Shown: positions 1 to 8,590, counted from the first letter of the stretch. The stretch: DNA of 64,000 nucleotides from Mesonia sp008017825 (GCF_008017825.1 NZ_VRLS01000086.1:393736-457735), one strand, 5' to 3'. Numbers and translations: made by a program. Notes: generated from the letters alone by a model not told the origin.

Positions 1-159
1 AAGTGTATCTGCAAAAGCTACATTACCTAAAGGAATGAATACTTGAGATTGATTTTTTAACCGATAAAACTTCTTAAACTTAATTAGGTTGACAGGAACT
101 TGAGCAGTTGCAGTAATACCTATAAGCATTCCGATAATAAGAAGTAGAATTTTTCGCAT
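1..159 (-). CDS. Exported protein, C-terminus cut by window edge
   Basis: An open frame of 53 codons runs from an ATG at 159 to the window edge. It begins MRKILLLIIGMLIGITATAQ, a typical Sec signal peptide with cleavage probably after TA-Q or nearby. The mature part visible (VPVNLIKFKKFYRL...) is too short to assign to a family. It lies downstream of rplT in the same direction, but a terminator hairpin separates the two, so it is probably its own unit. Function unknown. Confidence 0.6.
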   Translation of the reverse strand, partial: MRKILLLIIGMLIGITATAQVPVNLIKFKKFYRLKNQSQVFIPLGNVAFADTL

Positions 160-173
160 AATTATAAAGATAA

Positions 174-202
174 AAAAACCCTCTCTAAAAGAGAAGGTTT
201 TT
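174..202 (-). terminator. Intrinsic terminator after rplT
   Basis: Inverted repeat with arms AAAAACCCTCTCT and AGAGAAGGTTTTT (one mismatch) around a 3-nt loop, about 30 nt beyond the rplT stop codon. On the minus strand the stem ends in a T run, as expected for the end of the thrS-infC-rpmI-rplT operon. Confidence 0.75.
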
Positions 203-231
203 AATATATGAGAGATAAATGGGTTGCAAAT

Positions 232-576
232 TTATTTTACTTTCTCAATAATAGCTTTAAAAGCCTCTGGGTGATTCATAGCTAAATCGGCTAAAACCTT
301 ACGGTTTAATTCGATTCCGTTAGCTTTTACTTTTCCCATAAATTGAGAATAAGACATTCCGTGCATACGAGCACCTGCATTAATACGGGTAATCCATAAA
401 GTACGGAAGTTTCTTTTCTTTGCTTTACGGTCTCTATAAGCATATAACATTGCTTTTTCAACCGCATTTTTTGCTACTGTCCAAACGTTTTTACGACGTC
501 CAAAGTAACCTTTTGCTTGCTTCATCACCTTTTTTCTTCTGGCTCTTGAAGCTACTGAATTTACTGATCTTGGCAT
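232..576 (-). CDS. rplT: 50S ribosomal protein L20
   Basis: The 114-residue product starts MPRSVNSVASRARRKKVMKQ and contains the basic N-terminal arm and the RKRNFRTLWI-like segment (KKRNFRTLWITRINAGAR) diagnostic of L20. L20 binds 23S rRNA and is needed for early assembly of the large subunit. It is the last gene of the thrS-infC-rpmI-rplT operon and is followed by a terminator. In other bacteria L20 represses this operon by binding the mRNA. The 98-nt leader between rpmI and rplT (577-674) could serve this, but I could not recognise a specific structure. Length is normal for the family. Confidence 0.98.
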   Translation of the reverse strand: MPRSVNSVASRARRKKVMKQAKGYFGRRKNVWTVAKNAVEKAMLYAYRDRKAKKRNFRTLWITRINAGARMHGMSYSQFMGKVKANGIELNRKVLADLAMNHPEAFKAIIEKVK

Positions 577-674
577 AATTTTATTATTTTTGTAGTAGGC
601 GATTCATTTTCACGAATTCTTTGTAAGGCCTAACTCCAGGGTTATTAAATTGTTTTAACCAATTAAACGGTCAA

Positions 675-872
675 TTACTTTAAACGTAATTGAAGTTTAA
701 TGTTACTCTCATCTGCTTTATGTACTAATGTACTATGAGTTAAAGCAAGCTTACGTTTTTTAGACTTCTTTGTTAAGATGTGACTTTTAAACGCGTGCTT
801 TCTTTTAATTTTACCAGTACCTGTAAGCTTAAAACGCTTTTTAGCACTAGATTTTGTTTTCATTTTAGGCAT
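675..872 (-). CDS. rpmI: 50S ribosomal protein L35
   Basis: The 65-residue, very basic protein starts MPKMKTKSSAKKRFKLTGTG and contains the KRKHAFKSHIL segment typical of L35. It is a structural protein of the large ribosomal subunit. It sits between infC and rplT, the conserved bacterial order, 57 nt downstream of infC. Length and start are standard. Nothing unusual. Confidence 0.98.
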   Translation of the reverse strand: MPKMKTKSSAKKRFKLTGTGKIKRKHAFKSHILTKKSKKRKLALTHSTLVHKADESNIKLQLRLK

Positions 873-929
873 AATATCCTTAGGTTTTATTTATCTCTCT
901 CTATATAATTTTGACTTCTACGATAGAAG

Positions 930-1487
930 TTACTTTACTTTTTTAGGAGCAATGAACATGGTCATACGTTTACCTTCTAATTTAGGCATTTGTTCTACCT
1001 TACCATATTCCTCAAGGTCTTGAGCTAAACGAAGTAGCAAAATTTCTCCTTGATCTTTAAATACAATAGAACGTCCTTTAAAGAAAACATATGCTTTAAG
1101 TTTCGCACCTTCTTCTAAGAATTTTTTACCGTGATTTTTCTTGAATTCATAATCATGATCATCTGTATTAGGACCAAAACGAATTTCTTTAATCACAACT
1201 TTAGAAGCCTTTGCTTTTAAAACTTTTTCTCTTTTCTTTTGTTCGTAAAGGAATTTCTTATAATCCATTGCTTTTGCAACAGGAGGTTTAGCATTTGGTG
1301 AAATCTCAACCAAATCTACGCCTAGCTCTTCTGCTAAAGCTAATGCTTTTTTGATAGGATAAACACCCATCTCCACATTATCACCAACTAAACGAACTTC
1401 TTCTGCGCGAATTTTCCCGTTAATTCTGTGCGGATCTTCCTTAATTTCTCTTAAAGGTTTTCTTGATTTTTTTCTACGTATTGCTAT
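930..1487 (-). CDS. infC: Translation initiation factor IF-3 (non-AUG start)
   Basis: IF-3 binds the 30S subunit, checks the start codon and keeps subunits apart. The first ATG in frame (1376) would give only 148 residues and remove conserved N-terminal sequence. The frame is open further upstream and encodes AIRRKKSRKPLREIKEDP, which matches the start of bacteroidete IF-3. The only plausible initiator before the upstream stop (1500-1502) is ATA at 1485-1487, giving 185 aa. E. coli infC starts with AUU, and IF-3 rejects such codons, so this start allows self-repression. The gene starts 17 nt after the thrS stop with no visible Shine-Dalgarno. The IF-3 N domain (about 15-85) and C domain (about 95-185, VKEIRFGP-like IKEIRFGP) are both present. 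Start choice is inference from conservation. Confidence 0.93.
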   Translation of the reverse strand: MAIRRKKSRKPLREIKEDPHRINGKIRAEEVRLVGDNVEMGVYPIKKALALAEELGVDLVEISPNAKPPVAKAMDYKKFLYEQKKREKVLKAKASKVVIKEIRFGPNTDDHDYEFKKNHGKKFLEEGAKLKAYVFFKGRSIVFKDQGEILLLRLAQDLEEYGKVEQMPKLEGKRMTMFIAPKKVK

Positions 1488-1504
1488 GACTTTATAATTT
1501 TAAA

Positions 1505-3451
1505 TTAAACTTCAAATGTTTTTAGAGTAGACGCAATTTCATTCTTTATAATTTCAGAAAATTGCTCTACACTCATGGCGCCTAAATCCTCGCCACCATG
1601 TTTACGTACAGAAACTGTGCCGTCTTTTTCTTCTTGTTCTCCGACAATAAGCATAAACGGTAGTTTGTTCATTTCGGCTTCCCGAATTTTTTTACCCATC
1701 GTTTCACTTCTGTTATCTATACGGGCGCGAATTTCGTTATTTTCTAGCAAATTTAAAACTTTTTGCGTATAATTTTCATACTTCTCGCTTAAAGACAAAA
1801 CAATAGCTTGTTCTGGCATAAGCCAAAGTGGGAAATTACCACCCGTATGCTCTAACAAAATAGCGATAAAACGTTCCATACTTCCAAAAGGAGCTCGGTG
1901 AATCATCACAGGTCTGTGAAGTTCATTATCACTGCCTTTGTAAGTCAATTCAAAACGCTCTGGTAAATTATAATCTACTTGTATAGTCCCTAATTGCCAA
2001 CTTCTACCTAACGCATCTTTAACCATAAAATCTAATTTAGGTCCGTAAAATGCTGCTTCTCCTGTTTCTACTACGTAATTTAAATTCTTTTCTTTAGCTG
2101 CATTGATAATAGCATTTTCTGCTTTTTCCCAATTTTCATCTGCACCTATATATTTTTCTTTATTTTCTGGATCTCTAAGAGAAACTTGAGCTGTAAAATT
2201 TTCAAACCCTAAAGAACCAAAAACATATAGCACCAAGTCAATTACCTTTTTGAACTCCTCATCTAATTGATCTGGAGTACAAAAAATATGCGCATCATCT
2301 TGAGTAAAACCACGAACACGAGTTAAGCCGTGTAATTCTCCACTTTGTTCATATCTATAAACTGTACCAAATTCTGCAAAACGCTTTGGTAAATCTTTAT
2401 AAGACCAAGGTGAAGCATTGTATATTTCACAGTGGTGTGGGCAATTCATAGGTTTTAATAAAAACTCTTCTCCTTCATTTGGTGTGGTAATAGGCTGAAA
2501 GCTATCTTCTCCGTACTTCGCATAATGACCCGAAGTTTCATAAAGTTCTTTCTGACCAATATGCGGAGAAACTACCATTTCATAACCAGCTTTCTTCTGT
2601 GCTTTTTTTAGAAAATTTTCTAAGCGCTCACGTAAAGCAGCACCTTTTGGAAGCCATAATGGCAGACCTTGTCCTACTTTTTGTGAAAAAGTAAAAAGCT
2701 GTAGTTCTTTTCCTAATTTTCTATGATCTCGTTTTTTAGCTTCTTCTAATAGCTCTAAATATTCTTTTAATTCTTTTTGCTTCGGAAAAGTAATTCCGTA
2801 GACTCTTGTAAGTTGCGGATTGTTTTCGTCTCCTCGCCAATAAGCTCCAGCGACACTCATTACTTTTACTGCTTTAATAATACCAGTATTAGGAATATGT
2901 CCTCCTCGACACAAATCTGTAAAGGTATCATGATCGCAAAAGGTAATATCTCCGTCAGTTAAATTTTCAATTAATTCAACTTTATATGGATTGTTCTCGT
3001 TTTTATAAAATGCTAATGCATCGTCTTTGGATACTTCACGCATGTCAAACTCGTGTTTTCCACGAGCAATCTCTAGCATTTTATCTTCAACCTTTTTAAA
3101 ATCGTTATCAGATATTTTATGTTCTCCAAAATCTACGTCATAATAAAAACCATTGTCAATAGCAGGACCTATAGTTAGCTTCGCTTCTGGATATAATTTT
3201 TGAATTGCCTGAGCCAAAACGTGCGCAGAACTATGCCAAAAAGCTTTTTTACCTTGATCGTCTTTCCAAGTATATAGAACTAGAGAACCATCTTGCGTAA
3301 GGGTTGTTTTCGTTTCTACTGTGGTACCGTTAAAACTTGCAGAAATCACATTTCTGGCTAAACCTTCACTAATACTTTTGGCAACTTCTAAAACAGTAGT
3401 GCCTTTCTCAAATTCTTTTATACTGCCATCTGGCAAAGTTATTTTTATCAT
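1505..3451 (-). CDS. thrS: Threonine--tRNA ligase
   Basis: Charges tRNA(Thr) with threonine in the cytoplasm. The 648-aa protein has the N-terminal TGS domain (1-62, DGSIKEFEKGTTVLEVAKSI), an editing domain with the HSSAHVLAQAI motif (residues about 73-83), and a class II catalytic core with MNCPHH at residues 335-340, a zinc-binding region, followed by the anticodon-binding domain. Length is normal. It is the first gene of the translation operon, and a good promoter lies immediately upstream at 3470-3499. Bacterial thrS is often autoregulated through an mRNA operator, but the short leader here does not obviously hold one. Confidence 0.99.
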   Translation of the reverse strand: MIKITLPDGSIKEFEKGTTVLEVAKSISEGLARNVISASFNGTTVETKTTLTQDGSLVLYTWKDDQGKKAFWHSSAHVLAQAIQKLYPEAKLTIGPAIDNGFYYDVDFGEHKISDNDFKKVEDKMLEIARGKHEFDMREVSKDDALAFYKNENNPYKVELIENLTDGDITFCDHDTFTDLCRGGHIPNTGIIKAVKVMSVAGAYWRGDENNPQLTRVYGITFPKQKELKEYLELLEEAKKRDHRKLGKELQLFTFSQKVGQGLPLWLPKGAALRERLENFLKKAQKKAGYEMVVSPHIGQKELYETSGHYAKYGEDSFQPITTPNEGEEFLLKPMNCPHHCEIYNASPWSYKDLPKRFAEFGTVYRYEQSGELHGLTRVRGFTQDDAHIFCTPDQLDEEFKKVIDLVLYVFGSLGFENFTAQVSLRDPENKEKYIGADENWEKAENAIINAAKEKNLNYVVETGEAAFYGPKLDFMVKDALGRSWQLGTIQVDYNLPERFELTYKGSDNELHRPVMIHRAPFGSMERFIAILLEHTGGNFPLWLMPEQAIVLSLSEKYENYTQKVLNLLENNEIRARIDNRSETMGKKIREAEMNKLPFMLIVGEQEEKDGTVSVRKHGGEDLGAMSVEQFSEIIKNEIASTLKTFEV

Positions 3452-3469
3452 ATCAAAAATTTAATCTTG

Positions 3470-3499
3470 CAAAGATAAAGCTATCTGCGGTCTTTACAA
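3470..3499 (-). promoter_or_regulatory. Bacteroidota-type promoter of thrS operon
   Basis: On the minus strand TTG (3497-3499) is followed after exactly 19 nt by TATCTTTG (3470-3477), a perfect match to the TAnnTTTG -7 element of Bacteroidota sigma-A promoters. The predicted transcription start lies about 13 nt upstream of the thrS ATG. Confidence 0.65.
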
Positions 3500-3513
3500 T
3501 ATGCTAAGTTTTA

Positions 3514-4344
3514 TTATTTTTTAATTTCTACGCTCTCTTGAGGTGCTTTAAAAAAGCCGTCTTCGGTTTCTAAAAACTTAAGATTAGAGATTTTTGCACT
3601 TCCTATAGGTTCTCCATAAATCCCTTCTTCTTCACTCCAATTATAAAAAGACCAGTCTTTTGCAAAAGCAACATTACTTACACTAAAATAATTGTCATAA
3701 ACAATGGCGTGTGGGTTTTCTTCCGCAGTAGCGGTATCTTTCCCAAAAGTAACGATATAAGCTGCTGCTTTCATAAGTTTTGTTTGTTTATCGGAATAAA
3801 TTACATACCAATCATCTGGTGCGTCTCCAATATTATCGCCAAAGGTAAGTTTTGCTGTATCGTATGTAGTTTCATTAAGGTTGCCTTCATTCAAATCTTG
3901 CCAATTTGTACCAGGATCTGTTAATTTAAATGGTAAAGCAAAAAAGTACGTCCAAGTGAACATATCAAATCTAGCTCCGTCATAATTATTTTCTTCAGGA
4001 AATAGGGACACTTTTTCATTATCATACATTAACACAGTACCATCTTCCTTTTCAATTTTAATTTTGCTAGAATTGGTGAGCATCGTAATCTTAGCTTTCA
4101 TTCTTTGTTTACCTCCAAACATTAAATCTAATTGAAACTGAACCGCTTCCTGACTTTTAAAATCGGAGGTTTGATGAGCAGATTGAATGTTGGCAGCAAA
4201 TTGTTCGGCTGGTGTTAATTCCTTTTTCTGTTCTACCTCTTTTTCGATAATAGGTTCATCTTTAGTTTCTTTTTCAGCTTTTTTCTCTTCTTGACAAGAA
4301 AATAAGACGAAAGCAGTACACAACAATAAAATATATTTTTTCAT
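3514..4344 (-). CDS. Lipoprotein of unknown function (DUF6503-like)
   Basis: The 276-aa product has a lipoprotein signal peptide with the acylated cysteine at residue 17 (VLFSC-Q), then a Glu/Lys-rich linker (residues 18-45). The body is a beta-rich domain with segments such as VLMYDNEKVSLFP and WYVIYSDKQTKLMKAAAY, resembling the LolA-like outer-membrane lipoproteins seen in flavobacteria. My tentative family name is DUF6503, from memory and unverified. It should be anchored in the cell envelope. It lies between htpG and thrS in the same direction but is preceded by a strong terminator, so it is a separate unit. No catalytic motif seen. Confidence 0.8.
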   Translation of the reverse strand: MKKYILLLCTAFVLFSCQEEKKAEKETKDEPIIEKEVEQKKELTPAEQFAANIQSAHQTSDFKSQEAVQFQLDLMFGGKQRMKAKITMLTNSSKIKIEKEDGTVLMYDNEKVSLFPEENNYDGARFDMFTWTYFFALPFKLTDPGTNWQDLNEGNLNETTYDTAKLTFGDNIGDAPDDWYVIYSDKQTKLMKAAAYIVTFGKDTATAEENPHAIVYDNYFSVSNVAFAKDWSFYNWSEEEGIYGEPIGSAKISNLKFLETEDGFFKAPQESVEIKK

Positions 4345-4383
4345 AGTGGTTTGAACTTTATTAAGCTGCTAAGTTAAAAAAAT

Positions 4384-4418
4384 AAAAAACCGTTTCAAGA
4401 TGTATGAAACGGTTTTTT
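4384..4418 (-). terminator. Intrinsic terminator after htpG
   Basis: Perfect 14-bp stem (AAAAAACCGTTTCA / TGAAACGGTTTTTT) with a 7-nt loop, starting about 27 nt downstream of the htpG stop codon on the minus strand and ending in a T run. Confidence 0.85.
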
Positions 4419-4444
4419 TACAATAAATATGATCAACAAAAAAT

Positions 4445-6328
4445 TTACTTTATCATCTCAAAGCTTCGTTTTACAAAATTAGTTAACTCTTCACCTTTTA
4501 AAAGGTTTTGAGACAACCTAGCCAAGTCTAACGACTGCTTAATTAACTTCCCTTGAGTTTCTTCATCGCTATTTAAAATAGTAGATATTAACTCATTGTT
4601 AGTATTTACTACCAAATTGTACATTTCTGGCATATTACCCATACCAAACATTCCACCGCCACCGGTTTGTTGCATCTCTTTCATACGACGCATAAACTCT
4701 GGTTGTGTAATGATTAACGGAGCAGAAGAACTATCCATCGCCTCTAATTGAACTGTATATGTCTTTTTAGGAACTACTTTTTCAAAATCGGTTTTTAGTT
4801 TCTCTTTTTCTTCTTCAGAAAGTTTAGAAACCTGTTCTTCTTCTTTTTTAATAAGGTTATCTACGTGATCACTATCCACACGAACAAAAGAAATGTTTTC
4901 TTTAGAAGTTTCTAATTTCTGAATCAAGTGCGATACAATAGGAGAGTCTAATAAAAGAACTTCATAACCTTTAGTTTTAGCAGCTTCGATATAACTGTGT
5001 TGTTCGTCTTTATTAGAAGCGTAAAGGATTATCGTTTTCCCATCTTTATCAGTCTGGTTTTCTTTAATCTTCTCTTGAAGTTCCTCGAAAGTGAAATAAT
5101 TTTTATCTACAGTTGGATATAAGGCAAACTTATCTGCTTTATCAAAAAATTTATCTTCAGAAAGCATTCCATATTCAATAACTACTTTAATATCGTCCCA
5201 TTTCTTTTCGAAATCTTCGCGATTGTCATTAAATAAAGACTTTAATTTATCTGCCACTTTACGAGTGATGTAGCTAGAAATCTTTTTTACCGCTCCATCA
5301 GCTTGTAAATAAGAACGAGATACGTTTAACGGAATGTCTGGAGAATCTATTACCCCACGTAACATCGTTAAAAACTCAGGAACAATACCTTCTACATTGT
5401 CGGTTACAAAAACCTGATTTTGATACAACTGAATTTTATCTTGTTGCATCGTCATATTATTACTCAATTTAGGGAAGTATAAAATCCCTGTTAAATTGAA
5501 AGGATAATCAACATTTAAGTGAATATGAAAAAGAGGTTCTTCAAATTGCATAGGGTACAATTCGCGGTAAAAACCTTTATAATCCTGTTCTTCTAATTCG
5601 GTAGGTTGTTTAGTCCAGGCTGGTTCAGGATTATTAATGATGTTGTCTACGGTTACTTTCTTAGCTTCTTCATCTTCAGGAGCGTCTTCAGCTTTAGGAA
5701 GTTCTTTTTCTTTTGTTCCAAACTTAATAGGAACAGGCATAAACTTGTTATACTTCGTTAAAAGCTCACTAATCTTACTTTCTTCTAAAAACTCTTTTTC
5801 ATCATCATTAATATGAAGAATAATTTCAGATCCGCGTTCTTTCTTATCGGCATCTTCAATAGTAAAATCTGTAGTTCCTTCGCAAATCCAATGCGCAGCA
5901 GGTTCATCTTTATAAGATTTAGTAATAATCTCTACTTTATTAGCTACCATAAAGGCAGAGTAGAAACCAAGACCAAAATGACCAATTATACCACTGTCTT
6001 TAGCAGAATCTTTATATTTCTCTAGAAACTCTTCAGCGCCAGAAAAAGCCACTTGGTTAATGTACTTTTCAACCTCCTCTTTAGTCATCCCAATTCCTTG
6101 GTCGATGATGTGAAGCTTTTGATTTTCTTTATCAATTTTAACTTCAATCTTTGGGTTTCCGTACTCAACGTCTGTCTCTCCAATGCTAGTTAAATGCTTC
6201 AATTTTAATGTTGCATCTGTTGCATTAGAAATTAATTCGCGCAAGAAAATTTCATGATCACTATAAAGAAATTTCTTAATTAAGGGAAAAATGTTTTCTA
6301 CTGAAACATTAATTTTTCCTGTTGCCAT
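4445..6328 (-). CDS. htpG: Molecular chaperone HtpG (Hsp90)
   Basis: ATP-dependent cytosolic chaperone. The start at 6328 gives MATGKINVSVENIFPLIKKF, the usual Hsp90 N-terminus, and 627 aa. The longer frame to 6415 adds 29 residues (MPVCHFNFNG...) absent from the family and is rejected. The GHKL ATPase domain (about 1-215) shows the conserved ELISNATDA, DQGIGM and GHFGLGFYSAFMV motifs. Middle and C-terminal dimerisation domains follow. It is transcribed divergently from the TetR/ABC1 pair. The 210-bp intergenic region contains a perfect inverted repeat at 6418-6437. I see no CIRCE element. Confidence 0.98.
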   Translation of the reverse strand: MATGKINVSVENIFPLIKKFLYSDHEIFLRELISNATDATLKLKHLTSIGETDVEYGNPKIEVKIDKENQKLHIIDQGIGMTKEEVEKYINQVAFSGAEEFLEKYKDSAKDSGIIGHFGLGFYSAFMVANKVEIITKSYKDEPAAHWICEGTTDFTIEDADKKERGSEIILHINDDEKEFLEESKISELLTKYNKFMPVPIKFGTKEKELPKAEDAPEDEEAKKVTVDNIINNPEPAWTKQPTELEEQDYKGFYRELYPMQFEEPLFHIHLNVDYPFNLTGILYFPKLSNNMTMQQDKIQLYQNQVFVTDNVEGIVPEFLTMLRGVIDSPDIPLNVSRSYLQADGAVKKISSYITRKVADKLKSLFNDNREDFEKKWDDIKVVIEYGMLSEDKFFDKADKFALYPTVDKNYFTFEELQEKIKENQTDKDGKTIILYASNKDEQHSYIEAAKTKGYEVLLLDSPIVSHLIQKLETSKENISFVRVDSDHVDNLIKKEEEQVSKLSEEEKEKLKTDFEKVVPKKTYTVQLEAMDSSSAPLIITQPEFMRRMKEMQQTGGGGMFGMGNMPEMYNLVVNTNNELISTILNSDEETQGKLIKQSLDLARLSQNLLKGEELTNFVKRSFEMIK

Positions 6329-6417
6329 ATCTATATTTTTTTTATTTAAACTTTGTTTTCTTATTTCCCTAATGTCAAAAAAAATACCATTAAAATTAAA
6401 ATGACAAACTGGCATAC

Positions 6418-6437
6418 TAGAAGTGTAATAACTTCTA
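6418..6437. repeat. Perfect inverted repeat upstream of htpG
   Basis: TAGAAGT-N6-ACTTCTA, a perfect 7+7 dyad in the htpG/TetR intergenic region about 90 bp upstream of the htpG start codon. It could be an operator for a stress regulator. Function is inference only. Confidence 0.4.
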
Positions 6438-6465
6438 TCTTTTTACGCCTAAACAATAGATTATA

Positions 6466-6485
6466 TTTAACAAAGTTTTGTTTAA
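6466..6485. promoter_or_regulatory. Candidate TetR operator
   Basis: Dyad built on AACAA-AGTT-TTGTT (6469-6482), extended by TT/AA on either side with one mismatch. A related half site TTAACAAA recurs at 6503-6510, just upstream of the -7 element. Its position in front of the tetR-like gene suggests autoregulation. This is inference. Confidence 0.4.
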
Positions 6486-6514
6486 TGTTTTTAATTAATA
6501 GGTTAACAAAACTG

Positions 6515-6522
6515 TATCTTTG
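6515..6522 (+). promoter_or_regulatory. -7 element of the TetR/ABC1 operon
   Basis: TATCTTTG matches the TAnnTTTG consensus exactly, and its end lies 16 nt before the ATG at 6539. No TTG is found at the usual -33 distance, so the promoter may be weak or regulator dependent. Confidence 0.45.
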
Positions 6523-6538
6523 ATTCAAATAGAATGTT

Positions 6539-7213
6539 ATGGAGAAGAAAAAAACTGTTACGAAAAAGAAATCAGTAAAAATGACTACAGAAAAATGGAT
6601 CTCTAGTTATATGGAATATGTTTTAGAACACGAAACAGTTCCTAAGTCTGTTTATAAGTTTGCGAAAGAAAACAAATCTAACGAAGAAGAATTTTATCAA
6701 TCTTTTGGAAGCCTAGAAGCTATTCAAAAAGAAATTTGGGAACAATTTTATATAAAGAGTGTCACTTTAATGCAAGCTGCACCCGAAGTGGATTCTTTTT
6801 CTAATAGAGAAAAAATGCTCACTTTCTTCTATACTTTTTTTGAAATGCTTACTGCAAATAGAAGTTATGTTCTCTTTATGCTGAATAGAAATGAAAGCAC
6901 ACTTAAGAACCTAGAACAGTTAAAAGGTCTGCGGAAAAATGTAAAAAATTTCGCTAAAGATTTAATTGCTGAAGATAATGACGCCAAAAATATAAAGTTG
7001 CTTCAAAAGAATGAAACCGTTTTTTCTGAAGGTTCTTGGTTGCAAATGATGTTTTTACTGAAATTTTGGATGGATGACAATTCTCCTCAATTTGAGAAAA
7101 CCGATGTTGCCATAGAAAAGTCTGTCAATACTATTTTTGATGTCTTTGATAATACACCTTTAGAACGTGTATTAGATTTTGGAAAGTTCCTCTTTAAAGA
7201 AAAAATGGCTTAG
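6539..7213 (+). CDS. TetR-family regulator (flavobacterial type)
   Basis: 224 aa. After a Lys-rich tail, residues 18-65 form a diverged TetR helix-turn-helix (MTTEKWISSYMEYVLEHETVPKSVYKFAKE... EEFYQSFGSLEAIQKEIW). The rest is helical and resembles the TetR C-terminal domain seen in flavobacterial homologues. It is followed 3 nt later by an ABC1-kinase gene, a pairing I associate with flavobacteria. Dyads in the upstream region may be its own binding sites. The ligand is unknown. Family assignment rests on overall pattern rather than a strong motif. Confidence 0.75.
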   Translation: MEKKKTVTKKKSVKMTTEKWISSYMEYVLEHETVPKSVYKFAKENKSNEEEFYQSFGSLEAIQKEIWEQFYIKSVTLMQAAPEVDSFSNREKMLTFFYTFFEMLTANRSYVLFMLNRNESTLKNLEQLKGLRKNVKNFAKDLIAEDNDAKNIKLLQKNETVFSEGSWLQMMFLLKFWMDDNSPQFEKTDVAIEKSVNTIFDVFDNTPLERVLDFGKFLFKEKMA

Positions 7214-7216
7214 AAA

Positions 7217-8527
7217 ATGAAATCAATAGATAAAATACCAACGGGAAAACTCGGGCGCACCACAGAGATGGTGAAAACTGGTGTTAAAATTGGCGGAAAC
7301 TACTTGAAGTATTATAGTAAGAAAGCTTTTGATAAAGAATTAAGCCGAGATGAACTGGATAACGATAATGCGGAAGATATTTATGACGGACTAAAAAACC
7401 TTAAGGGAAGTGCTTTAAAAGTAGCGCAAATGCTCTCTATGGAAAAAAGTTTGTTGCCAAGTGCTTATGTTGAAAAATTTAGTTTAGCTCAGTTCAGTGT
7501 TCCACCGCTTTCGGCTCCTTTGGTTAGAAAAACCTTTAAAAAGTATAATGGAGAATACCCTGAAGAATTATTTGATACGTTCGATTCTAACTCAATTAAC
7601 GCAGCAAGTATAGGTCAGGTTCATCAAGCGACGAAAGACGGTAAGAAGCTGGCGGTTAAAATTCAGTATCCTGGTGTTGCTGAAAGTATAAGTTCAGATT
7701 TGGCGATGGTAAAACCTATTGCTACAAGAATGTTCAATTTACAAGGAAGTGATTCTGATAAATATTTTAAAGAAGTAGAAGGAAAACTGATTGAGGAAAC
7801 TGATTATATTTTAGAGGTAAAGCAAAGCAAACATATCTCTCAAAAATGCGCGCAAATTGAAGGTCTGCGATTTCCTAAATATTATGAAGACTTATCGAGT
7901 GAGAAAATCATTACGATGGATTGGATGCAAGGTCAGCATTTAAGTGAATTCACGAAAACCGATTTTAAGAAAGAAGAGGGAGATAAAATAGGACAGGCTT
8001 TATGGGATTTTTATATGTATCAAATGCACGAGTTGAAAGCGGTTCATGCAGATCCTCATCCTGGTAATTTTTTAGTTGATAAGGATAAGAATTTAATCGC
8101 TATTGATTTTGGGTGTATTAAAGAAGTTCCTGAAGAGTTTTATACACCTTACTTTGAATTGGCGGTTCCAGAGAATATCAATAACAGAAAGTTTTTCTTA
8201 ACAAAATTGTCAGAATTGGAAATTTTACGTCCAGATGATTCCGATAAGGAGATAGATTTCTTTTCGGAATTATTTTACGAGATGTTGAGTCTTTTTACGA
8301 GTCCGTTTCATAATGAAACTTTTGATTTTTCTAACGAAGAATTTTGGAATAAGATTTCCGCGTTAAGCGAAAAATACAGTAAAGATACAGAGCTGCGAAA
8401 AATGAATGGAAATAGAGGAAGTAAGCATTTTCTATATATCAATAGAACATTTTTTGGCTTATATAATTTGCTTCACGATTTGAAAGCAGAAATTAAGGTA
8501 AATAACTTTAAAAAGTATTTAAAGTAA
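7217..8527 (+). CDS. ABC1/ADCK (UbiB-like) atypical kinase
   Basis: 436 aa. The protein-kinase-like fold is shown by the Ala-rich loop SIGQVHQA, the invariant Lys of KLAVKIQYPGV, the catalytic HADPHPGNFLV and the metal-binding IDFGCIKE. The N-terminal signature of the UbiB family (KxGQ) appears here as KVAQ (ALKVAQMLSMEK), a variation worth noting. UbiB/ADCK proteins support ubiquinone or lipid-related functions. Flavobacteria use menaquinone, so the substrate here is unknown. Translationally close to the TetR gene (3 nt). A strong terminator follows. Confidence 0.93.
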   Translation: MKSIDKIPTGKLGRTTEMVKTGVKIGGNYLKYYSKKAFDKELSRDELDNDNAEDIYDGLKNLKGSALKVAQMLSMEKSLLPSAYVEKFSLAQFSVPPLSAPLVRKTFKKYNGEYPEELFDTFDSNSINAASIGQVHQATKDGKKLAVKIQYPGVAESISSDLAMVKPIATRMFNLQGSDSDKYFKEVEGKLIEETDYILEVKQSKHISQKCAQIEGLRFPKYYEDLSSEKIITMDWMQGQHLSEFTKTDFKKEEGDKIGQALWDFYMYQMHELKAVHADPHPGNFLVDKDKNLIAIDFGCIKEVPEEFYTPYFELAVPENINNRKFFLTKLSELEILRPDDSDKEIDFFSELFYEMLSLFTSPFHNETFDFSNEEFWNKISALSEKYSKDTELRKMNGNRGSKHFLYINRTFFGLYNLLHDLKAEIKVNNFKKYLK

Positions 8528-8564
8528 ACTAGTTGTCATATCTAGTTGATTGGTTAGTGAAAAG

Positions 8565-8590
8565 AACAGGCTTTACGAAGCCTGTTTTTT
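8565..8590 (+). terminator. Intrinsic terminator after ABC1 kinase gene
   Basis: Perfect 9-bp stem AACAGGCTT/AAGCCTGTT with a TACG tetraloop followed by a T run, about 40 nt beyond the stop codon. Confidence 0.85.

Noticed and set aside
930..1376. 148-aa infC starting at the first ATG
   Set aside because: Removes conserved IF-3 residues that are still encoded upstream in frame.
6329..6415. N-terminal extension of htpG (29 codons, MPVCHFNFNG...)
   Set aside because: Hsp90 proteins begin at MATGKINVSVEN; the extension has no match to the family and lies in likely promoter DNA.
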